This document shows positions 24,397 to 41,871 of a stretch of 64,000 bases of DNA, piece after piece. The position numbers and the translations under genes are program-made. The stretch is taken from assembly GCF_037975245.1 (NCBI RefSeq), contig NC_092564.1, positions 23,215,984-23,279,983 on the forward strand, in the 5' to 3' direction. The stretch comes from Apostichopus japonicus. Lineage: Eukaryota; Echinodermata; Holothuroidea; Aspidochirotida; Stichopodidae. The notes beneath the pieces are model-generated. The model was not told the origin of the DNA, did not search any database, and worked only from the letters and a program-made list of their open reading frames with translations. Numbering within the stretch: the stretch's first letter is position 1; every line of letters begins with the position of its first letter.

Positions 24397-26800
24397 TAAA
24401 AATTCCCCTGGGACATTGTCACATTGTATCTTCGCACGCTGCTGCATACACACGGACAGGTTCGCTCGAGAATGATAGTTGAGAGTATATATAGTTGAGG
24501 AGTATAAGTAGTCTTACCTTGTACCGTGATGATGAGATCTATTTCGCGTGCCTTTCGTAGTCCTGTTCTATAATTGACGAGCACGTAGCGACAGAAAACT
24601 TCGTTAGGAGAAGAACGGAAGAGGCGGAGAGGTGGTTATAATTGCATTTCTGTAATAGGAGACTTTTTCTTTTTTTCTTGGTAAACAGTTTATATCTCCT
24701 GGCGTTCCTTATAAAGTTGTCTTTTTTCCAAATTCTGAAGGATTCGTTTGAGTGAGGTGTTACTGCAACCATTATAACAGAAGCAGGACTGGAGACGTGC
24801 CAGGCACATTAGAGAGAGAAGGGAGGTTATTTATTATTTAATTCGTTTATATCACCGAAGAACGATAACTTGACTTTCAGCTAACTTCATTGAATTGATT
24901 ACCCAGCCAGTTGAGGAGATCTTTGCACAGGAAGAACTAGACATTATTTTACAGTAAGTCCCATACACGTCTATTGCATTACGGTTGTGTTAATTGTTTT
25001 TTAAATTTGTTTGTTTTATTGTTATTTACTTATTTATTTATTTCTTCTTCTTTCGCTTTGTTTTGCCTTTTCATTACTATTTTGTTCTTTAAGTCATTTC
25101 GTTGTCACAACAGAACTGCTTCTGGCAGTCATTTTTCGATCTATTTAGAAACTTCTACCGAATTATACTTCAAGTATAGTCCAATTGTATTATAGATATG
25201 GCAGACTTCCAAAAGTCACTAAGCATGACATGTAACGTGAATTTAAAAAAAAAACTTTTGTTGGGAAAGTAAAAATAAACAACGTTGTTGAGAACGTGAA
25301 TATATCTATAGCGTCAATAAAAAGTCGTCACATTAAGCTTTATAGACGAAGTGCGTCAATGGGTCGTCGGATAATATAACAAACGGAAAATATGTATATA
25401 TTCCTAACACAACTTCTGAAACAATTGGCCTTCCAAAAGTACAATTTTTTCCCCTTAACAATGGACTGCGCGAAAGTGCGATAAAGTGAACCGCCGAAAT
25501 AAATAGGTTTTCATGAATGTCACATCTTCCTTGTAAATCTTCTTTTTTTTTAAAAGGATTTCCCTAGAATGATTCCGACTTAAGTGGTGGATGACTAACC
25601 GTTTACTTGCAGTTTGATAACAGGCTATATGAATAGGCCGCATTTTTTAAAACACGTGTAATCGTTTATTTTGTTGTTTGCTTGTTTCACGTTGTTATTT
25701 CTTTTAGCCAAAGTGCTAATCTATAATACCCTTAATTGAGATTTTAATCTTGTTTCTTTGTCTAAGCTGCTTTTGGCAGCTATTAGAGGTAAAGGTGTTT
25801 CAAGCTCAAACTGTCTCATCTTGTTCCGAGCCACGCATTCAGAGTGTTTAGTTTTCAGCGTTCTGAAGAAAACGAATCGTGGAAATCATTCCATTATTCT
25901 ATAGCTACCCTCTATATGCACCTTCACTGTTTCTTAGATTTGTAGATATCAGATAACCACTGGTCCAAATTATAATGTTCACGAGCAAATTTTCATACGT
26001 AAGCAAATAAGTATAGTAGAAAAATAATGATCGCAATTAACCTAACTTGCATGTCACGTACACTTCTCCAAGCGACATCACGGCTTGAACATCCAAGTAT
26101 GATCCTCCCCTCCTCACCCCCCCCCCCACCCACTCCCTTGGAATAATATAGATCTATAAGGCCCTTTAATGCCTCCTTTGGTGCTTTCCATGAGATTAAA
26201 TGTAGGAAACATGGACAGATTATAATAACGATTGAACATGTGCTGAGTAATTAAAAAGGACGCACAGTCTCCATGGTTACCGACATAATTTGGTGGTTAC
26301 CAACTCCAGTCGTTTGTATAGAAGACATTCTTGCGATACTCGTAACATATAGTTCTAACGACATTTATAGTATTTTCTTTTCATTTGCTTTCTCAGTTGT
26401 CCATCGGTGTAGTATTCTAATGTATTCCAGATGTGCTTAACCTAATGTATGGGACGGTCTTTCCATGAAAGAACAAAAGAAAACAATGATAATTCCATTC
26501 TTCCTGAATTCTACCAGATGCAAGAAACTTGAGTCTATTTTAAGCTCGGTAAGTGATACCTTTTATCCTCCTTTAAGATAAAGTGATTGTCCCGCTTGAC
26601 AAGGTGGTGAAGTTATTTGCGTAGACGAAATCACGTTTGTTTAACATCTGTGGGGTGTTAGACTTAGGGACCGTCATCCATCGGATTCCGTCAAAAGTAC
26701 GAATTTTATTTCAACATTATGGACAATAGCATGGATGACAAAGAGACGCATTGTCTGTAAAACGACAAAAGAAAAAGTCTTCCTGGAAACGTGTTATCGT
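24397..26800. other. Intergenic, no gene seen
   Basis: About 2.4 kb without a supported gene. A C run lies near 26117-26128. Confidence 0.45.
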
Positions 26801-26830
26801 ATACATATATATATATCGTATATCGTATAC

Positions 26831-26898
<68 letters not shown>
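26801..26898. repeat. TA microsatellite
   Basis: Dinucleotide TA array with short tcgtatac interruptions at its left end. Confidence 0.95.
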
Positions 26899-29583
<2,685 letters not shown>

Positions 29584-32500
29584 TGCGTATATATTGCGTA
29601 TACATTGAGTATACAGTTATTCTCCTTTACTCTTTTGATTTAAATGAACCAGAGCATCTAAGCGCCGTTTAGTCCCTGTATCGACAGTTCCTGACGTAAC
29701 CGACGTATATAAACGCTTCTCTCCCGCCATGGGAAGTTATGTGAAATCACCGTAGGAATTCGTATCGTTACCATTGCAAGTACTACGATCGTTGCATGTA
29801 CTCGTCCATATGAAAACCGCATGAGGTTGTTATTCCAACTGTCTATGAATGATGAGATCAAATAATGCTTTATAATTAACAGAAATGAATAATATCTTTA
29901 TGCTCAGCTACAGTAGATGAAGATAATATAGTATACGGTGTCGGCTAAATCCACCGGCCCATTCGGCTATCATATTGTTTAATACCGAAACTATACAAGT
30001 CTGACCACATGCTACTCATTGTTACACAATGAAAGCAACAAACTACACAGTATTGTAGTCGGTCATGTTAAGATTAACACATATTCAATTCAATTCAACA
30101 TAACAAAAGTATATAGGCCTACGTTGGATAAATGCAATACCGCGTAGTATGTGATTCATTGACATACAGTAGTTGCGGTACCACGCTCCCCTCCTTGAAG
30201 AAGTATATTCTCCACGACCCCCCCCCCCTTCATCCGTCTCAGTGGGGATTGCATAGCACGCTTAAATTTTTCACCATCTGTGGTCCAAAAACTTCTTTTA
30301 AAGTAGACGTTATTGTAGTGTGCCCATGGCAATCGACGTTACACGTTACTGTTCGAAGCCTCGCTACACTTGTGTTCAACTAATGCCATCTATCCTCTGA
30401 ATGTTTGTCACTATGTATGTAAGGTAATTTTCATTATACAATATAAGATTGATACTAGGATCGTGTCAGACTTCTAGTTGATAAGAATGTAGGCCTGTTT
30501 ACGCGGGCTTTGTGACTGTCTTGCATTAGGCCTACATTTTAAGTCACGTGCTTAGCAACCGACGACACTTGCCAACACAGAGGCGGAAGGAACATGTCTA
30601 CTCGTGTTTTATAGACTTCCTTGGAAAAACACGTGGTTGTTGGTCTTAGCCGTTGATGGAGTAGGTAGCCTATATACTTATGTGAGTATCAGAAAGTATA
30701 CAACGAAAATACACGTAGAGCCTATATATACACACCCCACATTGAATTATTGGTAGAAGTGAGAGAGGCCTTTAATTTATTGATCTCCATACGAGGTAAT
30801 ATTTATGAGCAGAAAGTTAAGCAGCATTGTAAAACAGACAGATCTACTTACAATCAACGCGTGCTCCTAACAACCTTTATGGCTAACTCATAAAATTTGT
30901 CTGTCAAGATAGTCAACTGCGTGAGATTCCAGCCAGCCTACCATGCAACATATGTGATAATTTAGAGGCCTTTACCTATAACTAATTCGAGACATTTCGT
31001 GGGTCCTACGAAATCGATCAGGCGAGTTTTACTTGATTAGGTTACAGCCAAGGTGAAATCTAACTGTAAAGATTCACTTTATAGCAGGAAAGGTATAAAG
31101 TATACCTTACAGTTTTTACGGCGGCTATACATTAACTGTCGTAAAACACAGAATATTATGTAAGGTAATAAATCCCGTTGACGCTTTGGGACAATTGTTC
31201 AAGGCTTTTGTCAACGTGTACATTATGATTCCATCTGTTATTCTAGCTGTTCAGTAACGCAGGGACCGGTTTGGGGATTTTGGGTGTATACTTTTTTTTC
31301 AGTTTCATTTACAAATTCATACAAAACCTAATAATTCTAAGCAATTAGTAATCCGATGGAAAACGAAGTTTGATTTACAATATCTGACAAAAATATGAAA
31401 ATTATGCTCCAAAAGAGGTCAAACCGATAAAGGAAACTTTATCAATTAAAATCGTTATTGATCTAGATAATTCTTTCGATTATGTTCTGACCATAAAAGT
31501 TCTCTTAGTAGCAGCACTCGTAATTTACAGCACAATGAATTAAATTAATTTATCGTTTGATTTGTAGAAAGAGGTCGAATCGTGTTTATACTTGGGAAGG
31601 AAAAGGGAGAGGGCCTAACTACCTTTTACCACCATTTCTGTAAGCAACGTTTGTGCAGTTCATTACATTTTAGTTAACTGCACCAATATTGGCAGTATTG
31701 GATGGAACCGATAATCACTATATACCGATTATAAAGCTCCTTAAAGCCGTGCGTGGTGTATTGCGTTCACGTGTAGGTCTATCGCATGGATCGATACTCG
31801 ATAAACCAGTAAAACAGTTCATTGGCGATGCGAGCGGTGTATTGCTGTCAATGGTATCGGTACTAATCGATGGAACCGATAATCAATAAACTACCTATAT
31901 ATATATAGTTCATTCTAATTGAGAGCGGTGCATTGTGTTTACTGACAATATACCGATATCATATAGTTATACCCTTCATTTCATACCTTTTTGGTACAAA
32001 TTTATCCAGATAAGAACCTTGGCACGAAAATCAACGATGACGTCACCCATTGACAAACTGACGTCATTCTATATCCCCCCCCCCAGGAGTCCTACATCAG
32101 TTGTGTGATCACGTGATGCAAGAAACCCAGTGCAGTTGTGCAATTCCGAACAACACCCAACTTCATACACTAACCATGATCTTGACCAAAGACTTTGTAC
32201 AAATATACCCCACACTTTCCATTCTCAAGTTTTCAAAGAGATTTTTATTTCTCTTTATCAGGGACTCATAAGCTGATACTTGAGCAGCTCGCCATCGGAG
32301 AAGTTTTTTAACTTGTAACTCTTTCCGACAATGATCTGATGCTGTAACTTCGTAAGGAATCCCAACCCGCGACGCTTTTATTGATTCATTGCCGCAGAAA
32401 TTTTATTGACTTCTTGTAGCTCAAATTTTTACCGAGTAAATTCAGTCCTGTATTACGTTAACTCATCAAATTCCTTAATGTACCTTGCCACATTCTACTA

Positions 32501-32760
32501 GCGGTGATAATATGTGTGAAAGCCTTCAGCCATCATTTATCCCAACAATTCCAAAACGAAGTGTACAGACTTGAACAGTGTCTTTCAAGGGTGTTGTGTA
32601 TAGATTTTTCAATGATGTCGCGTCTCTTCGCGTATAGTATTATATAGAGCTAGGACATTAGGCAATAGCAGGTATACTGGCAATCCATGCGCTCAGTTAT
32701 CTTTAACACTTGGATACATGTTGATCGATGACGTTAGCTTCCCGTTTAAACAACAGACAG
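29584..32760. other. Intergenic, no gene seen
   Basis: About 3.2 kb. Near 31695-31930 there are about three degenerate copies of an 84-90-bp phrase built around gcggtgtattg and gatggaaccgataatca. CRE octamers lie at 32038 and 32059, and C runs near 30220 and 32076. No supported gene. Confidence 0.45.
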
Positions 32761-33108
32761 CAAGGGCGTAGGAACCGGAGGGCTGGGGCGCCAGCCCCCC
32801 CCCAGTGAAAAATAGCCCCCCCCCCCCCTTCGCAAGTCAGAAAACCCCTTTTTCATTTCCAAATGAGACAAAAATCTCATTTGGAGCACCAAATTGCATC
32901 TAAGGCCAGGTGAAAATGCAAAATTATTTACAAAATGTAGTGGGTGTTGAAGTGTGCTATATTGCACCAAATTGCATCTGAGGCCACCTGGAAATGCAAA
33001 AAAAATCCAAAGGGGAGGGGGACACCCCTCCCCTTAGACCCCTCCCCCAGGCCGGCCATCAGTCTTCAGCCCCCCCCCCCCACTCAAAAGTACCTTCCTA
33101 CGCCACTG
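32761..33108 (+). mobile_element. hAT-type MITE, copy 2
   Basis: 348 bp, starting CAAGGGCGTAGGAACC and ending CCTACGCCACTG. A perfect 8-bp duplication, ACAGACAG, flanks it at 32753-32760 and 33109-33116. It has the same orientation and interior (for example caccaaattgcatctgaggc) as copy 3, and no coding capacity. Confidence 0.9.
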
Positions 33109-33116
33109 ACAGACAG

Positions 33117-34758
33117 TCTGTGTTGTACAATCATGACAGCTTCCCCCCTTGCGCGCATCAATACCACGCAAAGCGTGAAAGAACATCGTCGGGGAGGAAA
33201 CAATGAACTTTTAATGAAAAATGAACCTACATAGTGGAAGGAGTGTCTATGTAGTGTCCGTACATTGAAATACATGATAATTTATGTAATGTAAAATGAT
33301 GACATATTTATTGCAGACTTTGAACTGTGTAGGGCGGATTCCTCCTTCCCCGTCCTCTGAATTCACAACTGTGCACTTGTTAGTTTCGAATTATCAACCA
33401 AAAAACATAAAAGTATATTTGAACAGTTTCTTTGCTTTTTATAATTTTTTATTATTTAACATGAGTTATAGAATTACGTCATAAGTTTAGAAATTTAACT
33501 TAAATGGAGCTTTTTTTTCATGATACTATTGTTCGATTGCGTCTGCAGATTTTAACCCAATAGCCTTTCAAATTCCTTTAGCATTAAGTTCGATCGTATA
33601 GGTCGGATGTTTGACTTAGTTGCTTCAAGCACACGAAGAAGGAATTTTAGAATGTGTGCAAAAGAGATTACTTGTCATATAAGGGTGCTTCCAAATAGTT
33701 AAAAGTTGAGAAGTAACACCAATCGTGAATAGAAAGTTTATTGGTATTGCTTCGGATGACATGTTTGCTATCTTCAAAACGGTTTTCATTAGAGGCAGAC
33801 CTGAAGAAAATAAAGCATCGTGTCATTCATGAACTGTTTGTAGTTCCAGGGAGGAGGTCTGTAGAAGAACAGAAAAAACAGCAAACAGTTTTCACTTCTT
33901 GGTCTGTTGGCTATAAGACTAATTGAGAATTTTATGTCCTCTCCCGCTTTGGTGTTAGCCTCTTAATATGCCAGAAAGACACCCAAAAAATGGTCACCAG
34001 TGCATGGACAAATTGACATCAGATATTTGAAGCTATTAAGTAGGCACTTGTTTCTATAACTGTTTAATTGTCTGATGTGGGCTTTCTCGGTGAGCAGGGA
34101 TTATTTGCAGAGCTAGAGCCCCCGGAAAATGAAATTTTGGAAAATTTTTACTCCTTCGAGTTAAACTTATACACAATCATTAAATTTGTCATTTGAATAA
34201 CTGATGTATTCATTTTGATAAATCATTTCGATATATGTTAGATAAAACAATAGCTGTAAACTGGAGATCATATGCAACTTATTGTCATGTCAAGGAGTCT
34301 ACGCGTGTTATTGTATAATAACAAATATCTTTGTTCGAATTGACACACGCCGTGATAGAATAAAGCCTATATAATCGTCACAAATGCGATGTAATTTATC
34401 GGAAGGCCCATACATACATCTACGTTATCATCACAACAAGGAAATACAGCGACAAATTGCAGTATACTATACATACCCACAAAATCAACTGTTCTGCTTT
34501 TGACTTCAATCTCTCATCACATAATGGTTCACCTCATTAAAAGAACGAAGTCGTCACCGTTACAGTGAAGTAAGACAAAATTACTCATCGCTACAAGATC
34601 GTACATTAAGAATGTTGTTATCATAAGCCCATAGCTTCCCTGTTTTGTCAGCGATAGCGTTCTGTATTAAACTTACCCCTAAAGGAAAGAAGTAACTTAT
34701 CAACGAGAGGGTTCTTTGGACAGATTACATTTCCGGCGTTGTAACAGACTGGAGAGAA
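33117..34758. other. Intergenic, no gene seen
   Basis: About 1.6 kb, no supported gene or repeat. Confidence 0.45.
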
Positions 34759-34883
34759 TATATATATATATAATATATATGTATATATGTATGTATATAT
34801 ATATATATATATATATATTTATTTATATATATGTATATTTATATATATATATATATATATTATTGAAAACGTAATGAGTTGGA

Positions 34884-34940
<57 letters not shown>
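34759..34940. repeat. Double TA microsatellite
   Basis: Two TA arrays separated by a unique insert at about 34861-34888. Confidence 0.95.
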
Positions 34941-34941
<1 letters not shown>

Positions 34942-35917
34942 CAGATCACACTGTTTGACCAGGATATTCCGAAGTTTGACCACTTTTCCATTATTTTCTA
35001 CCTATCTATATATTTTTGCCTTTACTTTATTAATTATGAATCCTTTGTTTTGCAAAGCGACACAACAAAAGACATTTACTCATTGTGATGAATAACATGT
35101 TCATTTGTTTTGTTGTTTGAGCATTGTTTACAGAACTCTGTCAACGGTCAACTAATAGTTTTACGAAAATACCTCTGTTCAGTTTCAATTTCTGTTAAAG
35201 GGGTTCTCCAGATTCTCCTCGGCAAAACGTACGCAAAAATCCAACCACATGAGCACCAATGTCGTCTATAATTGTTACAAAAGTGGTTAACGAGATAAAA
35301 AATAAACACAGCTTCAGGCTTTTTTGAAATTCTTATGAGATCTGTAAATAAAGTATATTTTTTTATTCTAACTTGGACTATATGTCAATCTGTGTCTTTC
35401 TTTCTTTTTCTCAATTGTAGAGTAACATATTTATTGATCAAATACTTTCATGGGGGAGGGGGTGGGAGGGGGTGAAGTTGCACATTGAATATCATTAAAT
35501 TCGACGGTATTAATAGAGTTAACTTCAACTCTTATATACAGTGCTTTTATTGCGCGGGCGGTCGTCAGATGTTATTTCCCAAGCTGGGCCTTATTTAGAT
35601 ATTCTCCTTCTCTAGGCCTATATGTCATTATATGGCTATATTAAGTTTACAAAATATCTACGGTGGTCAAAAGTAAGAGATCTGGTATTGGAAATATGCT
35701 TGATTTGGTTTTTAGTCCAAAAATTACATTTGATTTTTGTCTCGAAAAAAACCTAGTCTATTTCGAGAATGTTTGTTGGTGAAATTAATGCAATAAAATA
35801 CTTTTTTTAAGAAAAAGCCGCCCAGGAAAGAACTTGGGCACGAAACCAAACTATCGAACGTCTGATCCGCTCTCAACCCCAGTCCCCTTGCATCGGGACT
35901 GTGACGGCGTGATCATC
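34941..35917. other. Intergenic, no gene seen
   Basis: About 1 kb. A G-rich patch lies near 35453-35475. No supported gene. Confidence 0.45.
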
Positions 35918-35925
35918 GTCGAAAG

Positions 35926-36310
35926 CAAGGGCGTAGGAACCGGGGGGCTGGGGGGGGGGGGGGCGCCAGCCCCCCCCCCCAGTGAAAAATGTGGAGGGGC
36001 GGAAGTATCATTCCGCCCCCCCACTTCGCAAGTCAAAAAACCCCTTTTTCATTTCCAAATGAGAAAAAAAGTCTCATTTGGAGCACCAAATTGCATCTAA
36101 GGCCAGGTGAAAATACAAAATTAAGTTTACAAAATGGAGTGGGTGTTGAAGTGTGCTATATTGCACCAAATTGCATCTGAGGCCACCTGGAAATGCAAAA
36201 AAATCCAAAGGGGAGGGGGGCACCCCCTCCCCTTACACCCCTCCCCCAAGCCGGCCATCAGTCTTCAGCCCCCCCCCCCCCCCACTCAAAAGTAACTTCC
36301 TACGCCACTG
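35926..36310 (+). mobile_element. hAT-type MITE, copy 3
   Basis: 385 bp with the same termini as copy 2. A perfect 8-bp duplication, GTCGAAAG, flanks it at 35918-35925 and 36311-36318. Long G and C runs near 35950-35981 and 36270-36283 suggest slippage inside the element, which explains much of the length difference among copies. Confidence 0.92.
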
Positions 36311-36647
36311 GTCGAAAGGGAACAGATACTACACAATAAAATAACGTTATGTTATCTATTGTCACCTGACTGGAACAGTTTCGAATACGTACAACCAACC
36401 ACTTTAAATGTTTACCCGTGGGTATTGCTTTAAACTCTGTGAATATTTGAGAAGATTTGAAGCCATTTGAAATACTCCCCTTACTAAGACTGGTGACAGA
36501 TAGTCTTGTTGTTGTGATATATGGCGGTTTGTTTTGTTGCTTTTGACTTTCCCTTTGAGGGACAAACACAATTCTGCGGTCGAGAACAAAACAAATCAAT
36601 TATAACGGAATCTTATAAGATGGAAAAACAAATCATCGACGCCATTA

Positions 36648-36673
36648 TGACGTCATTAATTAATCTATATAAA
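36648..36673 (+). promoter_or_regulatory. Candidate core promoter: CRE plus TATA-like box upstream of the GTPase gene
   Basis: TGACGTCA at 36648-36655 is followed 10 bp later by TATATAAA at 36666-36673. Transcription from here would start near 36700 and run toward the candidate first coding exon at 37390, leaving a ~690-nt leader unless part is spliced. The link is positional only. Confidence 0.3.
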
Positions 36674-37389
36674 GAAAAAAACAGTAATGGAAAAAATCTC
36701 ATTGTCGGTTAAATTATTGTTCTAGTTTTAACATCCCGTTAATATATGACCAAACAAGGCAAAATACTTTCGGTATACCATTTAGGAGTTTAACAAAGCC
36801 TTTTAAAGGTGTGGAATGCGATACTGCCTATAAGAAGGCTTTCAGTTGCCCAGTTGGCTCGCAAGCAGTTTCTTGACAAAAGTCTTTGCTAGAATACAAA
36901 AGAGATGTTGAGTTGGCGTGAGTAACGGACCATTTATCAAAGGCCAGTTTATTTGAACAATCAACCGTCGTTACTTTCTCTGATAGCTGACAAACTCAGC
37001 CAACAAGGAAAACGGGCAAATCTGTAAACAATCCTCCATCAGCTATAGGGTGTAGGTACTAATGCCAGCTTGGTTTGCTCCTTTTCGCGCAGAATCTCAG
37101 AAAGATCCAGATGTCAAGATTTGGAGTCGAGAATGATACTTAAAACTTCGGAGAGAGTAAACGCAACTTTAGCTGTCTCGTATAACATTGCTCCAGTTGG
37201 AAGTTAGTTTTAAAATACGCATGTTATCGGATTTGTAAAGAAAATAATAGGATCTTGTTTGTTTTAAATTGTTTATAGCATATATGTAATTCGGAGAGGT
37301 TGCATTTATTTTTTCGGGATATTTGACGAGATTTCTTCAGCTTTGTTTTTTTTCTGAAGGATCGACAACAACATACTTTAACTATCACC

Positions 37390-37415
37390 ATGACGATATC
37401 TTCGAGTATCTTAAG
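37390..37415 (+). CDS. GTPase gene, candidate first coding exon
   Basis: An ATG in good context (atcaccATGA) is followed by eight codons plus two bases and the donor gtacgt at 37416, ending in phase 2. Exon 43089 begins with exactly one base before an open frame, so the join is in frame and adds 44 residues before the ATG at 43195. A chance phase match is one in three, so this is likely but not proven. Confidence 0.5.
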
Positions 37416-40400
37416 GTACGTTAATAGTTTTGTAGTATACTTATATCCAAAGGCGCAACCACCATGTTTAAAGTGGGTGGTGTTGGTTGAGGGGGGGTGG
37501 ACTATGAAGATATGTTGGGTTTAAGGCGGGTTTAAGGGAAGAGGTCCCCCTCACCTTCACCTTTGAGAAATTTTGGTAAATTGAGGGTGATTATATGCAA
37601 ACTTGTGCTATAGTTTGCAACTTGGAACAAGTATTGTAGAATTCTGAATCTTTCTGTGCGCATACATATTATATATTTTTATGTACTGTACACTAAGAAC
37701 GTTTGGGATAATCTTGTCAGTCAGGTGGGGGGTTGAGTCCGCTTATTCGCGGGGAATTGGGCGGGAGGGGGATCTAGAGGTATGCGTAATAGAGTCCCGA
37801 ATTATATCTTACTATCTAAATATTCTCATGTTTTGTGTCGTGAAGATCCTGTCGCCTTTTCTTTCTTTTTTACCTTTTTCCATTTTGTTTTATTTATTTA
37901 TGATTTGTTTTAACAAAAACATTCCAACCGATTGTGCGCAGTTTATCGCTCCAATGCCTGGTCAGCAGGTGAAGGTCGTTGTTTTTTGTGGGACATATTT
38001 GTCAATTTAATGAGGGTAATTAATTAAGCTTCACTTCTCTTCGGTCATGAACGCTTGTTAAATATAAATAAAACACGTTTTCTATTCATGTCCTTTTCTT
38101 TTGAATAGCTCAGTTGGGTTCCAGTATATATTACAATAAGTACAGTAACATACAGTATATAGCCTATAGTTGTTATAATTCTTTGCTTGTTTTTAATATA
38201 CTTTTAGTTCAGTATATATGTCCACTAACATAGTAGTAAAAGGGCGGATTCGAATCTATCGCTAATTCTTTAACCATTATGCGGTCCTTCTTAACACTAT
38301 GTATAGTCTGAGACGTTTTGGTATAGATATCAGTTTAATTGGGGGGGGGGGGGGTGGAAAGGGTTTTGCCTTTTGGAGGACAAAACTTGTGATTCATCCT
38401 GTTAAGAAAACGCGATACTACATTGTTTTCATTTTTTTTTTTGCCCAAAAACTGTATATGATTGGCCGATGTGAGAATATTTTACCACGTACATTTCTTC
38501 TAAGTGAGGGGTGTGGGATCTCCTTGCACGTTAGAAACAAGTCTGACTCATATTAAAGCAAATTTGTTATAAAATCTCCCCCAGTTAGGCAGGTTTCTCC
38601 AGTGCACGGTATACGTATAGCCTAATATACATCGAGTTATATATGTGTAGTAATGTACTATTTGAACTATGGTCGCCCTGAAGTTTATATGCAAATGAGG
38701 CTATAGCTGTAGCTGCATATATGAACTGATTGACAATGTTTCTATTTATTTTATTGAAAAAATGTGAGCCTTCTCAACTTTGATGTAATGATACTGTCAC
38801 AAGTTGATTGCACAAACCATAAGATTTTGCGTTTTTGTATATTCGGATGGCGAAATATTTACTTTACGTTATAAACATGGACTATTTGGAACTTCTCGTT
38901 GCACGTGCTATGCCACGTGAACTAACATATAATAAAAATCGTTAGTGTTATTAAATCCATGAAGACAAAATTTAGCTTACGTAATTTCCACGTAAGCTGG
39001 GAAGCTAAACGATAAGCTATATGTGTAATTAATGCAGATGGGCCTATATATCCTTTATGAATGTCGACGCACGAAGTCGTAAAAGAAAGAAAGAAAATGA
39101 TATTCTCATAGACGGAGATAAAATCACCGCCAGTAGAGTGATGGAATTAATTCGTTGTAACTGACGAAGATTTTTTTAAATGATCTGGAAAAAGACAGGG
39201 TCTGCACGTTAAAGAGCTTCAACCAAAGAAACATGAAGATTGTTGATATTATATTGTTTTCGTGTGTTTCCATACTTGAAATAAATATTTGGGTTGGCCG
39301 AAATTTCTGTTTTCGATGCATACAAACACTCTGTTGTGTTTACACGTTGCGAGTCCAGTTGAGATATATAAATCAATACTGCAGTATGAAAACATTGCTC
39401 CTATACCTGTACGGAGCCGTATATAGTGGTGGACCAGTGAGAGCTGAAATCTGTCGACCAATCAGAAATCGTTACGAAGTTGGCCAAACTCCCTCTACTT
39501 TCGGCTCTGTATCGCGTGAAATTTGTCACAGGGGTGTCTACTCGTATAATGCGTTTGGCTGGCATTTAATATATATTTTTGAGTAGTCGAATGAGAACTT
39601 ATTTTCAGAATACATAAGAATGCATGTCGTCCTTATACGTCTTCTGCCATGCAAGCAGTTATTTTCGTTATAGATATATATCCATTTTTGTTTTATTAGA
39701 ATCCAACTTACACAACCCCTATCAAATAATGGTACTAACCAAAGCTTGAGTACATTGACTATTGAATAGAGTGATCAACAATTTATGTATAAAACACTAC
39801 ATATTTTAATATTTTAAAGACATGTTAACACCACAACAGTATCAACCGTTACTAATTTAATAGTACCATTGCAAGTACAATTTTAATGTTCCTTTGATAA
39901 TATTCTTCTACCCGTAGAAGGTATTATTTCTAACATTGACAAACAGTGTAGACCTTACGATTTAGAAACAGCCACATTTTTTTGAGAAATGGCAGTCTAG
40001 CCATCTCTGGCCAAAGGATGTGTACCAAAGAAGTCTTCGGCTTTGAGTACAGCGTTTCTTGTATGTTGCCTTGTTGGACGAATCTAACCGTAATAGCAAT
40101 TACCGACTTAGCGATCCGCGTTATAGTCATAGCCGACTTTGCAATCCGCGACTTCCCTCACGATTTTGCAAGGTCGGTCAAAGTGACTCCATAGTTTTCC
40201 CTTTCGGGAAACCAAACAGCGTAAAACCTATGTTCTTACCTCCATGTTACAACCGAGTCGCTTTGTTTAATATTCTTCAGTAGTACCGATGGCCTGCAGT
40301 ATAAATACCAATGTTACTTATTTGAACCTTTAAGTTATCAGCCGGCTGCTAATGTAGGCCTATGTTTTCATCTTCCTTGTCTGTTATGATGGGAATGTTT

Positions 40401-41657
40401 AGCACTGAATTTATGAAGCCCTCTGACTACATATTGCTATAGAACCGTAGCATATAGATATAACATTTGTGGTGCATGGAGTGATTGACCACTCATATAT
40501 AAAGCCGGATCCACCCGACGGCAGGAATTTACCTTTCAAAGGGAAACATGGTTAGCCTAGCCTCTTAAATTAGGTAAGGGTTGTTGTTAAAGAGATATAC
40601 TACACTTAAGAATATAGAAGCTAGCACATCTGTACAATGCCATGAACCGTGGCATGAATTCCTGCTCATTGAGAAACGCTCCACTCCAGGGCCCATACTC
40701 TTGTGTCCTGTCCCGCTTAGTTTACACAGAGCTGGTGTTTGAGATTTTGATTGAACGCGTTTGAAATGTTTTCCTCGATCCCTCACCCCTCTACCTCCCC
40801 TCCGGCCCACCCAGGGGAGTATAGTTCAAAGACATACGGGGATGAAACATGTCACCACGAACTGTTTGCTTCATAATCTTCATAACTATATACAGAGAAG
40901 ATCGATGTTTGCTTATAGTGTCGTATATGCTTCACACCGATTGGCTGCTGACTGTATCCATTTCGAATTTGTTCCTTCTTGCTTGTGAAAATTATACGTA
41001 GGAGGGAACACATTGCCAATTTGCTATTATTCTTTTACCTTTGTCTTTCCTTTCCCGGCCATTGATACAGAGTGTTTGTTTTTCCACATGAGTCTCCGTC
41101 TTTCTTGATTTTATGCATAATATATATATATTTTTTTTTCATTTTATGCAAATGATGATAAATAAATAAATAAGGCGACGTGACACACATTATGGTGTGC
41201 CGTGATCTCACTTAAATTAAGGTTCCCCTTTAAGAGAGTTCAATTATTTGATTGAACAGAGCAAAACATTTCTCCATTTCCTGTAACTATATCACATTGT
41301 ACGCGCGCTAGTCTTGTAGTACGATTTATGACAACATACCTTGATTACCACTCGCGGTGTTGTCAGTTTTGGTATCACCCTGGTGACTTCGCGTGGGTGC
41401 GCTACACTAAATCATTCTTCCATCAAACATTGGTGTAGTGTTTAGTTCAATGTCATTACCCGACTACATTTTAAACTTATTTCCATTAAGCTCACGTATT
41501 ACATTTATGTGCATTCACGGGAGCAATTTTCATTATGTGTAAGTATACATATATACATGTACATTTACACACACAAATATTGCACGACATTCCGGAAGGT
41601 AACACCTCCCTTGATCACGTACTATACATTATATCAGTTATATAGATAAATATATAA

Positions 41658-41735
<78 letters not shown>

Positions 41736-41818
41736 CTGATATAACTGATATAATGTATATATATATATATATATGTATGTATAAATATATATATATATAA
41801 ATATATATATATATAACT

Positions 41819-41871
<53 letters not shown>

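Noticed and set aside
24874-24953. Short open stretch (ANFIELITQPVEEIFAQEEL) before gtaagt
   Set aside because: Only about 26 open codons, easily chance. No partner exon or family match.
38238-38290. Minus-strand tRNA-like fragment with GATTCGAATC
   Set aside because: A box B-like word is present, but no anticodon arm or acceptor pairing. At best a decayed SINE piece.
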